A DNA stretch of 43,754 bases from Nitrospirota bacterium (GCA_016200355.1 JACQEY010000060.1:1-43754), one strand, 5' to 3'; numbered from the stretch's first letter, positions 7,557 through 16,260 are shown. Notes: a model not told the origin generated them from the sequence alone. Program-made: numbers and translations.

Positions 7557-7793
7557 CTATAAAAGATCCCGTTTCTTTTCCTCAAACTCCTCTTTTGAGA
7601 TCTCTCCACGGGCATACCGTTTCTTCAGGATCTCCAGAACTGACCCCTCAGTTCCACCTGCCCCACCGCCCAGAGCCTTCTGCACAACCCAGACCACCAA
7701 GAGCACGATCCCCACGATTATCAGAATCCAGAACACTATACCGAAAAGCATCCAGATTCCCATTCCATCGCCCGTCATGCCATTGCCCATCAT
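7557..7793 (-). CDS. SHOCT-domain small membrane protein
   Basis: 78 aa. A Met/Gly-rich start (MMGNGMTGDGMG) is followed by one long hydrophobic helix (~14-40), a Gly linker, and a C-terminal SHOCT motif: LEILKKRYARGEISKEEFEEKKRDLL. SHOCT is a short oligomerisation module found at the ends of many bacterial proteins. AGGAGG lies upstream. It is first in a two-gene unit with the Met-rich diheme cytochrome. Confidence 0.85.
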   Translation of the reverse strand: MMGNGMTGDGMGIWMLFGIVFWILIIVGIVLLVVWVVQKALGGGAGGTEGSVLEILKKRYARGEISKEEFEEKKRDLL

Positions 7794-7844
7794 GGATCAT
7801 CCTCCTTAAAAACCAGCGGCGCAGCAACCAGCACTCAAAGCCTT

Positions 7845-8489
7845 TCAAGTGTTTCGGGCACAGAGCACGACAAATGTGCCATCGCAATAGCCCTCACGAA
7901 CCTCCAGGCCTCTCGCTGAGAACTCGGTTGGGCCATCGAAGAGAGTCTCGCAAAATCGCAGCGAACCAAAGCCAGCTTCTTTCACCCAGTCAGCCACTTC
8001 CGCTACCGAATAGAACCGCGCATCTCGGTAAAACATGCTCACTTCCTTGCGCGATTCGTACGACCTGCCAAGCTCACTGTCCCGGTTGATAAAACCGATG
8101 ACGAGTCGTCCCTCTCGCTTCAGAACCCGATGAAGTTCCTGCAACAACGTCGGCACATCGTCCACGAAACAGATGACGGTGACGAGCAGGACCAGATCGA
8201 ACTGCGCGTCGCGAAAGGGCAGCCGTTCGCCCACGGCCTGACAGACCGAAAGACCTCGCCGACGGGCCTTCTGGAGCATGCAGCGGCTCGGGTCAAGCCC
8301 AAACTGGATGCCGAGCGGCACGGCAAAGAGTCCGGTCCCCACACCCACTTCGATGCTCATTCCAGTGACGGGAACGAACTTCCGAAGAGCCGCGAGTTCG
8401 GCCTGATAGACCGACTCGTGCCCATCGAACCAGTCGTCATAGTTCTGCGCATGCTGTTCAAAACCGTCACGACAGGCATCTATAATCAT
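7845..8489 (-). CDS. Class I SAM-dependent methyltransferase
   Basis: 214 aa from ATG 8489; a TTG at 8498 would add three residues. Rossmann motif I is MSIEVGVGTGLFAVPLG (E-V-G-x-G-T-G). An acidic loop follows (FGLDPS), then a UbiE-like LPFRDAQFDLVLLVTVICFVDD, and LLQELHRVLKREGRLVIGF, the post-II strand. This is the Methyltransf_11 pattern; the substrate is unknown. It is the last gene behind the outer-membrane barrel, 17 bases away, so it likely belongs to the MMPL operon. Confidence 0.85.
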   Translation of the reverse strand: MIIDACRDGFEQHAQNYDDWFDGHESVYQAELAALRKFVPVTGMSIEVGVGTGLFAVPLGIQFGLDPSRCMLQKARRRGLSVCQAVGERLPFRDAQFDLVLLVTVICFVDDVPTLLQELHRVLKREGRLVIGFINRDSELGRSYESRKEVSMFYRDARFYSVAEVADWVKEAGFGSLRFCETLFDGPTEFSARGLEVREGYCDGTFVVLCARNT

Positions 8490-8506
8490 CTCCCGCAAAA
8501 TCTCTG

Positions 8507-9793
8507 TCAGAACTCATACCGCACTGTCACGGCCAGGTTGTCGTTTGCACCGAATTGGCCGAAGAAGGTGGTCGTACGTCGTCCTCCGAAAACATTCCCG
8601 GTCGCTGACACCCAGAGATTATCGCTGATGCTGTACCGGACTTCGGGAATCAGATAATAGTCCTGATCCGTGGGGCTGTAGAAGGCGAAGAGGCCCACCC
8701 GCAGGGTCTGGTTCCAGAAGAGTTGCGTGAGCCTGAGGGTCATGAGCTGCCGGTGCTGATCCTGAGACGGAAATCCGGACGGCAATGTGGCCCGGTAGGC
8801 ATCGTAATGGAACATCAGTTCGCCGTAGTATTGCAGACCGACGGTGAAATCCTCCCAGGGTTGCTGTTGGTACCCCGCGAGATACCGGAACGAACTGTTC
8901 GGGATGGCCGGATTGTGGCCGGCCTGATCATTAAGCGAGTCATAGAAACCGACCTCCGCGCTCACCACCCCGCCCAATGCGTTCCCTCTGGTGCTCGCGC
9001 CATAGACCGCGAGCCGTGGAAACGTCTCTGTCACGAGGGTCGGGGCCGTCATGCTGTTCGGCTGGAGCGCCGGCATGCGAAAAAAACCGCGATAGAGGTA
9101 CAGCGCCGTGTCAAACCCCCATGTCGTGCCGTAGAACCTCGCGGCCAGCTCCGTGTTCTGAAACTCCATGGCAGGCTGCTGCGTGGTCCGCGCCACGCCT
9201 GAGAATGGATCAAACTGGACAAAGCTGGAGCGAGAAGGGAGCTTATCTTCCTGGAAAAACGGGATCGCGACGATCTCGGCCGAGACCGCTGTTGTTCCCC
9301 AATCCAGCTTGGCAGCGTTCTGAGGCACCCGCAGATACTCGACGGGTCTCCCGGAGAAGAAGGCTCCCCAATCCTTCGCGAAAATGTCATTGATAAAGAG
9401 ATAATCGCCCACCCCCCAGATGAGAATCTGACGGCCTGCTCTCAAATCGGAGGACCCCACAGTGCCCTCAGCATAGGCTTCGCGCGACTCAAAACCCGGT
9501 CGGTTGTCCACATGGTCATAGAACAAGTCGGTCCGTGTGAACAAGCGAAACTTCTCCTTGGAGTACCCTAGCCGCAACTGAAACCGTTCCTCCCCGAACA
9601 AGAGGTCGCCACCTTGCGGATTCGAAGGCTGCTGCCCAGTGACGCGCATATCATAGTTGGCCTGCAAAAACCCATGGATGGAGAGATTCTCGGCCGAGAC
9701 GTCTGAGGCGTGAGACAGGGAGCGTGAGGAGTGAACCCAGAGGACAACCGAGGCCAGAAAGATGACCAATCGAAGCATCCATGGGCGTCTCAC
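8507..9793 (-). CDS. Outer-membrane beta-barrel protein (DUF1302-like porin)
   Basis: 428 aa with a signal peptide (LRLVIFLASVVLWVHSS...SHA) and alternating-residue strands throughout, ending in VTVRYEF with a terminal Phe, as expected for BAM-assembled barrels. Features such as HGFLQANYDMR, EAYAEGTVGSSDLRAGRQILIWG and LWVSATGNVFGG resemble the DUF1302 family often found beside MMPL transporters and LolA-like proteins. GTG 9793 is preferred because GGAG lies 6 bases before it; ATG 9778 is an alternative. It probably forms the outer-membrane exit or a lipid-related partner of the exporter. The cargo is unknown. Confidence 0.75.
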   Translation of the reverse strand: MRRPWMLRLVIFLASVVLWVHSSRSLSHASDVSAENLSIHGFLQANYDMRVTGQQPSNPQGGDLLFGEERFQLRLGYSKEKFRLFTRTDLFYDHVDNRPGFESREAYAEGTVGSSDLRAGRQILIWGVGDYLFINDIFAKDWGAFFSGRPVEYLRVPQNAAKLDWGTTAVSAEIVAIPFFQEDKLPSRSSFVQFDPFSGVARTTQQPAMEFQNTELAARFYGTTWGFDTALYLYRGFFRMPALQPNSMTAPTLVTETFPRLAVYGASTRGNALGGVVSAEVGFYDSLNDQAGHNPAIPNSSFRYLAGYQQQPWEDFTVGLQYYGELMFHYDAYRATLPSGFPSQDQHRQLMTLRLTQLFWNQTLRVGLFAFYSPTDQDYYLIPEVRYSISDNLWVSATGNVFGGRRTTTFFGQFGANDNLAVTVRYEF

Positions 9794-9816
9794 TCTTCAC
9801 TCCACACGTCTTACGA

Positions 9817-10620
9817 TTACTTGAGCCACTTCTCCGGAGGCCGTCGGAGCGCCCGTTCGGTGAAGATCTCGTCACCGAGGCCGACGTTGTACGCAACCGC
9901 ATCGAGCACCACGTCGGTCTTGTGCCCGGTCTTCACGTTCGTCATCGTGCGCTTCGTGGCGGTGGGCAATCCCTGCACGTCCCGGATCTCATCGGCCGTG
10001 AAGACCTTGTACAGAGCGCCTTGCACATCGTAGTACTCTTCCTTCAGCGGAAGAAAAGTGACCTGGTCAATCCAGCTCACCTTTTTGGCGTAGTCGGCTT
10101 CTCGTGTGGGCACGCTCTCAATGACCACCGTCTGCCGACTTCCCAGCGCCTCAGTCCGGAGCACCTGGTGGATATCGGCTTCAACATCACGCCCGGAGAC
10201 ATCCTCATAGGAGAAGTCGGAGCCCACGAAGCTGGACCGGCTGTCGCGTGCCGCCACGCGCTGGACCAGATTCAGCGCCGGGATGAACAGCCAGCGATCG
10301 TCGTCCTTCACAGGATATTTGTAGACCATGAAGATGGTTCCGCTCACGTCAGCCGGGCTGTGGAAGTAGAGGAAGTACTTCTGTTCCCCCGCGGGGAAGT
10401 TTTTGCGCAGCATGGTAAGCTCGCGCAGTCGTTGCTGGCCTTCGCGGGTCATGAGCGTCATCTTGATGCGCGCCTTCAGATCCTGGCCGGCCTCAAAGAA
10501 GGCGGCCTGAGATTTCTGGATGATCTCCATCGCGTCTGACGCCACAGCGGCACTCGGTTGCCCAACCGTTGTCATAAGAATCAAAGGCAAAGTTGTGCAG
10601 AATGCGATCAATGTTTTCAC
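9817..10620 (-). CDS. LolA-like periplasmic lipid/lipoprotein-binding protein
   Basis: 267 aa with an N-terminal signal peptide ending around PSAAVASDA. The body matches the family often named outer membrane lipoprotein-sorting protein: KARIKMTLMTREGQQRLRELTMLRK, KYFLYFHSPADVSGTIFMVYKY, DRWLFIPALNLVQRVAARD and SFVGSDFSYEDVSGRD. It folds like LolA, with a cavity for acyl chains. GTG 10620 overlaps the TGA of the MMPL gene, and GAGGAGG sits just before. Known gene pairs of this type work with MMPL exporters to move lipids or hydrophobic cargo to the outer membrane; the cargo here is not known. Confidence 0.85.
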   Translation of the reverse strand: MKTLIAFCTTLPLILMTTVGQPSAAVASDAMEIIQKSQAAFFEAGQDLKARIKMTLMTREGQQRLRELTMLRKNFPAGEQKYFLYFHSPADVSGTIFMVYKYPVKDDDRWLFIPALNLVQRVAARDSRSSFVGSDFSYEDVSGRDVEADIHQVLRTEALGSRQTVVIESVPTREADYAKKVSWIDQVTFLPLKEEYYDVQGALYKVFTADEIRDVQGLPTATKRTMTNVKTGHKTDVVLDAVAYNVGLGDEIFTERALRRPPEKWLK

Positions 10621-12935
10621 CGTGGTACCTCCTCCGATGAGAGCGGGAGCCGTTTATGAAAGAGCATGATCAGGGCCGGAAGCCCCACAAGGGTCAAGAC
10701 AGCCGAGAGCAGCATGATGCCGATGATGAGGATCCCCACCGTGATGTAGGTCGTGAGTGAGGCAAAGACCATGACCGAGAAGGCCACCGCAAAGAGTACG
10801 GCGTTTCGCATGATCCCCTTTCCCGGTCGAGTGACGGTCCAGAGGAGGGCCTTCTCTAAGTCGGGCTCGGTGGCATAGTGGCGCCGGAACCGGCCCACAA
10901 AGTGAATGGCGAAATCGATCGCCATCCCGAGCGACAAGGTCGAGAGCACCGCGACAGGCATGTCGAAATCCTTCCCCACAAACCCGACGACTCCATAGAT
11001 GAAGGCGATGGTGAAAAAGAGGGGAAGGAAGGCGAGGATTCCCCACAGGAGCGAGCGCAGTTGGATGATCACAAGGATCAGGACGAGCACGAGGCCCGCC
11101 AGGAAGCTCCGGACCATTCCCCAGAGCACCTCGTCGCTCCACACCAGATTGAAATAGGCGATGCCGGCAGGCCGGAGCGTTGCCCCTCCCGTGAGAGGAT
11201 GGGCTCGCACGTAGCCCTCTGTCCGACGGAGGAGGTCCGCCATGACCCCGGCATCCCAACTCTTGAGCTGAAGAAAGATGTTGGCTTTCTGGAACGGATA
11301 GTCCACGACGTTGTCGAGATCAGAGGGTTTCGCTGCCATCCCGAAGAGGAAGAGATCCTGAGCGATCTCGGTCACCGAGTCGGGGATTCGGTCGTAGGTC
11401 GGGTCGTCCTGGTGCAGGACCCGATTGATCCGTTTCACATAGTCGACCACCGAGAAGGTTTTTCCCACCCGGGGATCTTTCTCCAACTCCCGTTGCAGCC
11501 CCTCGATGTCGCGGAGCATGGCGGGCGTTTTCATTACGTCCTCTGTCGAACCTTGAATGACGAGGTAGGCCGTGGCCGTGCCACCGAGACGCGTGTTCAT
11601 CACGCGGTCTGCCGTACGGATATCGCTGTCAGGCTTGAACCAGTGGACCATGTTGTTATTGGCCTCGATCCGAGAAAGTCCGACACCGGCAATGACCAGC
11701 AACACGCAGCTCGCGAGGCCAATCGACTTCGGGTGCCGCACAGAGAATTCTCCGAGACTGGAGAGCCAGGATGAGGACGCGGCGTCGGTGTTTTGCACCT
11801 CCTGGAGGAGGCGGTTCTTGTTGAGCCGCATTAAGACCGCGGGGACGAGCGTGAAGCTCATCAACAAGATGACGAGGGTGCCGAACCCGACCAGGAGCCC
11901 AAAGATCTTCACAGGGACGATCGCGACCGTCACTAGCGCGACGAACCCGACTGCCGTGGCCAAGTCGGAATACACGACAGGCCGGCCCACGGCCGCGATC
12001 GTCTCGAGCACGGCCTCCCGCCTATCCCGAACCTCCCTGAGCCGGAAGCCAAACTCGTTGAAGATGTGAATGCTGTCGGTGGCGATGGCCATCAGGAAGA
12101 CGGGGCTCATCGAGCTCATGATATGGATGGGATACCCCAGGCTGATGAGCAGCCCTGTGCTCCAGATGATGCTGACCATCGCGACCCCCATCACCGCCAA
12201 GACCAGTGTGAGGCTTCGAAACATCCACCAGAGGACGACAAACATCACCAACCCGGCGATCGGGGAGAGGATGGCCATCTGATAGAACATCTGAATACCG
12301 AAGGTATCGCGGGCCACCGGGTCCCCGGCGAGGTAGTACTGCTCAGGACCCACTTCCTCCGCCAGCACGGCTTTGATCCGATCTGCAATCACCGTGGCGT
12401 TCGCCCCTCCCTCCAAGGGCACGTAGATCGCCGTGGTGGTTCCGTCCTTCGAGAGCAATCTGTCCACAAAGAGGGGATTAGAGAGGAGCGTCTGTTTGAG
12501 GGCTGCCATCGCCGCTGGGATGCGCGGGATCTCGGCGACAGCCGGACGCACCACCAGCTGGCCGTCTTCTGCCAAGACGTTATCCGTCGTGGTGAGGCTG
12601 GTCACGTCCCGAACTACGACGCCAGGAATTTTCAGGATGGCCTGCGTGATCCGGGCGATCCGTTCTAGGGTCCCCTGGGTAAAGATCCCTTCATCGTTCA
12701 CGATCCCCAGGACCATCACATCCTTGTGGAGGGCAAACCACCGCTCGACCTCATCATTCGAAACCCGCACAGGCGACGTGACGGGCAGCATGTTCTTGGG
12801 ATCCGTATCGGTCTGGACTCGTGGGAACTGCGTGAGGAAGAGGAGGGTGATCGCCAGGGTCCCGGCAATCACCCACCCGGGTCTTTCAACAGAAAACCGG
12901 GTCAGCCAGGGAATCGCTTGCGAGGACTTGTTCAT
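10617..12935 (-). CDS. MMPL/RND-superfamily exporter
   Basis: 772 aa. Two similar halves each have one leading membrane helix, a periplasmic loop of ~150-190 residues and a block of five or so helices: residues ~18-35 and ~215-370, then ~400-420 and ~610-760. The sterol-sensing/MMPL pattern includes VFLMAIATDSIHIFNEF and the repeat LSLGMAIDFAIHFVGRFRR in the second half; the charged residues inside these helices suit proton-driven transport. Hydrophobic or lipid cargo is the usual role. It is the first of four co-directional genes (exporter, LolA-like, barrel, methyltransferase), with an ArsR-type regulator upstream. Confidence 0.88.
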   Translation of the reverse strand: MNKSSQAIPWLTRFSVERPGWVIAGTLAITLLFLTQFPRVQTDTDPKNMLPVTSPVRVSNDEVERWFALHKDVMVLGIVNDEGIFTQGTLERIARITQAILKIPGVVVRDVTSLTTTDNVLAEDGQLVVRPAVAEIPRIPAAMAALKQTLLSNPLFVDRLLSKDGTTTAIYVPLEGGANATVIADRIKAVLAEEVGPEQYYLAGDPVARDTFGIQMFYQMAILSPIAGLVMFVVLWWMFRSLTLVLAVMGVAMVSIIWSTGLLISLGYPIHIMSSMSPVFLMAIATDSIHIFNEFGFRLREVRDRREAVLETIAAVGRPVVYSDLATAVGFVALVTVAIVPVKIFGLLVGFGTLVILLMSFTLVPAVLMRLNKNRLLQEVQNTDAASSSWLSSLGEFSVRHPKSIGLASCVLLVIAGVGLSRIEANNNMVHWFKPDSDIRTADRVMNTRLGGTATAYLVIQGSTEDVMKTPAMLRDIEGLQRELEKDPRVGKTFSVVDYVKRINRVLHQDDPTYDRIPDSVTEIAQDLFLFGMAAKPSDLDNVVDYPFQKANIFLQLKSWDAGVMADLLRRTEGYVRAHPLTGGATLRPAGIAYFNLVWSDEVLWGMVRSFLAGLVLVLILVIIQLRSLLWGILAFLPLFFTIAFIYGVVGFVGKDFDMPVAVLSTLSLGMAIDFAIHFVGRFRRHYATEPDLEKALLWTVTRPGKGIMRNAVLFAVAFSVMVFASLTTYITVGILIIGIMLLSAVLTLVGLPALIMLFHKRLPLSSEEVPR

Positions 12936-13174
12936 GAGACAACCTTATATTTCTTCGCCACTCTTGTTATGCCCTTGCACAATGGATCGCTTCCCCCTGT
13001 ATCCACAAACGCGAACACCAGCATCCCGGTCATGGGTAGGCGGGCAGAATCTTTGAACCGGTCCGATCCGCTTCGGGGGGGGGCATCCCGTTGCGCCTGC
13101 CCCCTGATGTGACTCATCCCGCTCGCTGCATGGTCAACTAGACTTGCAACTATGCAACTATGAGTCAAAAAAAT

Positions 13175-13516
13175 TCACCGCCTTTTCAGTCGCTTCGCAA
13201 GCCGTTCCCCATTTTCGAGTTGTTCGACGAGCACCTGCCGCATGAGATCGAAGGCCTGGAGGATTTTTGGATTGGCAATCCGATAGTAAATATTCAGGCC
13301 TGCCCGACGAGTCATGACGACCCTCTTCTGACGTAGGACCGCGAGGTGCTGGGACACATTGGCTTTGGGAAGGCTGAGACGATCAACGACCTCGCCGACA
13401 GTGAGTTCGTTGTCCCGCAGCGTTTCAATGATCTGCAGTCGCTTGGGATGCGAAAAGATCTTGCAGACTTCGGCGTGATGCTCAAAGAGCGATGTGTCGA
13501 CCTGAGCGCGAGACAT
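13175..13516 (-). CDS. ArsR-family winged-helix regulator
   Basis: 113 aa. The ArsR/SmtB winged helix is clear: FSHPKRLQIIETLRDNELTVGEVVDRL, the recognition helix PKANVSQHLAVLRQKRVV, and the wing TRRAGLNIYYRI. The classical metal motif (ELCVCDL in ArsR) is replaced by ELTVGEV, and only one Cys (residue 18) is present, so it is not an obvious metal or two-cysteine redox sensor. It lies 239 bases upstream of the MMPL operon on the same strand. A perfect dyad overlaps its own -10 box, suggesting autorepression. Confidence 0.88.
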   Translation of the reverse strand: MSRAQVDTSLFEHHAEVCKIFSHPKRLQIIETLRDNELTVGEVVDRLSLPKANVSQHLAVLRQKRVVMTRRAGLNIYYRIANPKILQAFDLMRQVLVEQLENGERLAKRLKRR

Positions 13517-13537
13517 GAAGACAACCTTCTATTTCGG

Positions 13538-13557
13538 AGTTTCGAACTGTCGAAACT
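13538..13557. promoter_or_regulatory. Perfect dyad, likely ArsR operator
   Basis: AGTTTCGA and TCGAAACT form perfect 8-bp arms around a 4-base centre. The dyad ends 22 bases before the ArsR start and overlaps its putative -10 box. Confidence 0.65.
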
Positions 13558-13583
13558 TAGCGACATCAACATCTTCTTGTCAA
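13554..13583 (-). promoter_or_regulatory. Promoter of the ArsR-family gene
   Basis: On the minus strand TTGACA lies at 13583-13578 and TAAGTT at 13559-13554, 18 bases apart. The dyad at 13538-13557 covers the -10 region and start site. Confidence 0.5.
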
Positions 13584-13638
13584 CGCGATATCGTGACGTT
13601 CTGGCACACCAGCGTGTGACTCAGTGCGCAACATGTTT

Positions 13639-13968
13639 TTACAAGCAACACTCCATGTCAGACTTCTTTTTCTCAACAGTGGTAACAGCGCCGGTCTCAC
13701 TGTCCACGATGGCTTCCATCACAGTCCCGTCAGTGGTCACCACCGCTACTTCCCAAATTGTTTTTCCTTGCGTCTTTTCCAACTCAGCCTCAATCACCGT
13801 TCCCTGAACTTTCTCGGAAGCAGCCTTGATGGCTTTCTTGATCGTGACCTTGGCTTCTGATGCCAGCTCGGCCTTCGCTTTGAGTACCTCCTCCTTCATT
13901 TCTCCCAGCCTATGACTCCTCTGACCGCAGGCAGACACACTGAACAACGCTGACCCCACCAGTACCAT
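13639..13968 (-). CDS. PepSY-domain lipoprotein
   Basis: 109 aa. A short leader ends in VSAC (lipobox, Cys ~14). Then comes one PepSY unit: VTIKKAIKAASEKVQGTVIEAELEK, TIWEVAVVTTDGTVMEAIVDSETGAV. This pattern is shared with the second PepSY gene at 38022. PepSY proteins are small periplasmic inhibitors or metal-related proteins. The tail ends in Cys-Cys-Leu. GGAGAGGAAG is close to the ATG. The leader lacks Lys/Arg, which is unusual for a signal peptide. Confidence 0.75.
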   Translation of the reverse strand: MVLVGSALFSVSACGQRSHRLGEMKEEVLKAKAELASEAKVTIKKAIKAASEKVQGTVIEAELEKTQGKTIWEVAVVTTDGTVMEAIVDSETGAVTTVEKKKSDMECCL

Positions 13969-14078
13969 TCTTCCTCTCCCACGCGGCTTCCTGATTCTCT
14001 CCTTTCGGGTAAAACCGGAGCTTCCCGGAAGCCCTCTTGTTCGATATCACGGCTCTATTGGACTGCGACGCTCCCACA

Positions 14079-14426
14079 TCACTCTTTCCCTTTCTTCATC
14101 ATTCCCTGGTGTTCATCCATCATATGTTGATGCTGCTTCATCATCTCGTTCATCCGCTCCATCTGCTTCTTCATCGTGTCTTGCATCGTAGGATCTTGCG
14201 TCATCCCTTTCATCATCCCCATCATCCCATGCATCATGCCCATCATCTCATGCATCATCTGCATGTCCTGGTGCTCCATTTCCTTCCCTTGCATCATCGG
14301 CATCTGCCCTTCTTTCATCATGCCAGAGCCCATCATCCCCTTGTCCTTCATGTCTGCCCAGGACAGCACAGGTGCAAGCAAGAACATGACGAGGATCATT
14401 GTCACAGCCTTCGTCCGTGTTTTCAT
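14079..14426 (-). CDS. Met-rich periplasmic protein
   Basis: 115 aa with a clean Sec signal (KTRTKAVTMILVMFLLAPVLSWA). The mature part is roughly one third Met with several His residues, in runs such as MMHEMMGMMHGMMGMMKGM. Such proteins bind Cu(I) or Ag(I) in the periplasm; that role is inferred from composition. A GGAGGA ribosome site is present. Its neighbours (PepSY lipoprotein, CusA remnant, SodC, CopA/CopB) fit a metal-stress role. Confidence 0.75.
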   Translation of the reverse strand: MKTRTKAVTMILVMFLLAPVLSWADMKDKGMMGSGMMKEGQMPMMQGKEMEHQDMQMMHEMMGMMHGMMGMMKGMTQDPTMQDTMKKQMERMNEMMKQHQHMMDEHQGMMKKGKE

Positions 14427-14511
14427 GTCAGTCTTCCTCCTCTTCGATTATTGATACCTACGTTGAATGTTCCCCATTTTGGAGGGCAACCCCATGTGGT
14501 TGTCCTTCCAT

Positions 14512-14598
14512 AATGACGATCAGCGTCAACAGCATCGCTGAGGCCACACCGCCAACCATCGATGCAGCAAGCCGTTTCATCACATCCGCGCCGGTTCC
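14512..14598 (-). pseudogene. Remnant of a CusA/CzcA-type RND pump C-terminus
   Basis: 29 codons read GTGADVMKRLAAS, then MVGGVASAMLLTLIVI. This matches the conserved last membrane segment of heavy-metal RND pumps of the CusA type (G-x-G-A-x-V-M-x-R-x-A-x-P-M-V-G-G). The reading then runs into unrelated sequence and a stop. No other part of the pump is visible, so it is a leftover of a lost copper/silver efflux operon. Confidence 0.65.
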
Positions 14599-14688
14599 CA
14601 TGGCCCAGCTCGAACGTCACACCCGGTCCCTGGATGACCCTTTCCAGTAAGGTCCGCCGCGACAGAGGCCCGGAGGTTGGTTCTTCGT

Positions 14689-15105
14689 TCACGATGGCTT
14701 CTCCCCACGGTGATGGGAATTGAGTTCGATCGCCACGCCGGCAGGCACCGCGAAGGATTGATGCACGGTGCAGCCATGTGCCACCTTCAGGAGTCGCTCG
14801 CTGTGTTCGACCGTGATGCGATGCGGCAAGTGAATTGCCAATGTGACCTGGCCCACCCGATGCGGTTGTTCCGCCATGGTCCATTCCGCCTCGACGCTCA
14901 ACCCTTTGGTCGAGATCTGATGGCGGTCGCAATAGCGACCCACGAAGTACCCCACACAACTAGCAAGTGAACCGACGAAGAGTTCGACAGGACTCATGCC
15001 GGCATCCTGCCCCCCATCCTCGACCGGCTGATCGGTCACAACCCGGTGCTTGCCGCTCGTGATGTCATGCCGAGTTCCACCATGGTAGGCGACGGTAAGT
15101 TTCAT
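14689..15105 (-). CDS. OsmC-family protein
   Basis: 138 aa. OsmC/Ohr fold elements: KLTVAYHGGTRHDITSGKHRVVTDQPVEDGGQDAGMSPVELFVGSLASC (P-x-E-L-x-x-x-x-L-x-x-C), the buried Cys ~51, and LKVAHGCTVHQSF with a second Cys ~113. These two Cys positions are where Ohr/OsmC proteins reduce organic peroxides. GGAG lies 8 bases before the ATG. A second, different OsmC protein lies at 26998 and a third OsmC remnant at 22406. Confidence 0.85.
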   Translation of the reverse strand: MKLTVAYHGGTRHDITSGKHRVVTDQPVEDGGQDAGMSPVELFVGSLASCVGYFVGRYCDRHQISTKGLSVEAEWTMAEQPHRVGQVTLAIHLPHRITVEHSERLLKVAHGCTVHQSFAVPAGVAIELNSHHRGEKPS

Positions 15106-15120
15106 TGCGGCTTCTCCTGA

Positions 15121-15152
15121 AGCTTCACGTTTAACCTTTCACGTTTCACGCC
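15121..15152. repeat. Micro-repeat spacer (TTCACGTTT type)
   Basis: Imperfect tandem copies of TTCACGTTTAACC/TTTCACG lie between the OsmC and TsdA-like genes. A shorter form of the same motif occurs at 21280-21304. It resembles the short spacer repeats found elsewhere in the window. Confidence 0.45.
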
Positions 15153-16010
15153 TCAGTAGGGAGAATCTACAGGCTTGCCGCCCTTCGGCCAATCGTTCGC
15201 TTTGCCGGGAAAATCTGGCCGCGGTTGGGCGTTGATATAGGCGGCAACATCGTAGGCATCATCATCCGATAGGCTCCAACCCCAGCTACGCGGCATGTTC
15301 GATTTAATAAAGGCAGCGGCCACGCTCACCCGTGCCATGTCTGCTCCAATCGTGTAGGACTGCGGTCCCCAGACCGGCGGCGCCACCATCGTTCCCAGGC
15401 CATCGGAGCCGTGACAGAAGACACATTTGCTCGCAAACACCTTCTTCCCGCTGTCTGAATCGATTGGTCGCCGTGAATCAATGCGCTGGAGGCCTCGCCA
15501 GGGTATTGTCGCACCGCTCGGCACTCCGCGTGAGAGCCAGGTGATATAGGCCACGATGGCCTGCAGCTTCGAACTGTCCGGCGGAAGCGCTCGCCCATTC
15601 AGACTCCGCTCAAAACACTCGTTGACACGATCGGCGAGCGTGTTCATCCTCGCGTTGCGAGTGCGATACGTGGGATAGACTGCAGCTAGGCCGACGAACG
15701 AGGCAGCGTTTGGATTGAGCCCGCCGTCGAGATGACAGTTGGTGCAGTTCAGGCGATTGCCGACATAGGGTCGGGCATACTCCTGTGTATTGACGACAAT
15801 CTCATAGCCAAGCCGGATCTGTTCGCCCAGTTGACTACCTGGAATGGTTTCTGGGGAGGGCGGAGAGAATTCTATCGGCGCGCTGCCTGTTTGGCTGGCC
15901 TCCCGAGGCTGCTCGGTCTCGACCCGAGTCCTCTCGCCTGAACAGCTCAGGAGCATAGCCATCCCAAGAATAGCCGACAACAGCCGCATCATAGCCGTCC
16001 ATTGTGCCAA
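15153..16010 (-). CDS. Diheme cytochrome c, TsdA (thiosulfate dehydrogenase)-like
   Basis: 285 aa; the lipobox LLSC places acylated Cys at ~23, so it is a lipoprotein. ATGs at 15992 and 15989 are shorter starts that give a more normal leader. Two haem sites: CTNCH (~90) and CVFCH (~197). The text around the first (NCTNCHLDGG, then YPTYRTRNARMNTLADRVNECFERSLNG) is the signature of TsdA-type cytochromes, which join two thiosulfates into tetrathionate and pass electrons to c cytochromes. The substrate is not proven, since related proteins use other sulfur compounds. Confidence 0.8.
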   Translation of the reverse strand: MAQWTAMMRLLSAILGMAMLLSCSGERTRVETEQPREASQTGSAPIEFSPPSPETIPGSQLGEQIRLGYEIVVNTQEYARPYVGNRLNCTNCHLDGGLNPNAASFVGLAAVYPTYRTRNARMNTLADRVNECFERSLNGRALPPDSSKLQAIVAYITWLSRGVPSGATIPWRGLQRIDSRRPIDSDSGKKVFASKCVFCHGSDGLGTMVAPPVWGPQSYTIGADMARVSVAAAFIKSNMPRSWGWSLSDDDAYDVAAYINAQPRPDFPGKANDWPKGGKPVDSPY

Positions 16011-16166
16011 GACCGTGCCACTATCAAGAGGGCTCGGCCTATCCTTTACTCATGGCAAATCACATGATTAGCCATGAGCCTCTGATCGCCCTGGAGCTAA
16101 AAGCCACAGCGCTGACCCAGTGATTGTTGCAGGATGCCACAGAAGACTGGCGAGAGGCTCACCGAC

Positions 16167-16199
16167 CGGCCATCGTAGCCGAAATGGCTACGATGGCCG
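16167..16199. terminator. Long hairpin downstream of sodC
   Basis: A 14-bp perfect stem (CGGCCATCGTAGCC with its complement) closes a 5-base loop, about 60 bases after the sodC stop. No T-tract follows on either side, so it is a barrier or mRNA end structure rather than a textbook terminator. Confidence 0.5.
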
Positions 16200-16260
16200 C
16201 GAACGACAAACTGTCCGGCAAAGGAGAATAATGAAGATTAGATCAAGCGTAGGCGAGTGT

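Noticed and set aside
10878-11774. 298-codon plus-strand ORF opposite the MMPL gene
   Set aside because: High-GC antisense shadow; rich in His, Asp and Glu as expected from the reverse of membrane-protein codons.
13146-13161. Direct repeat GCAACTAT-GCAACTAT after the ArsR stop as a regulator site
   Set aside because: Only two short copies and no matching promoter boxes; too weak to call.
14423-14959. 178-codon minus-strand ORF over the CusA remnant and OsmC gene
   Set aside because: It overlaps the OsmC gene in another frame and has no coherent domain; the real signals are the OsmC gene and the short pump fragment.
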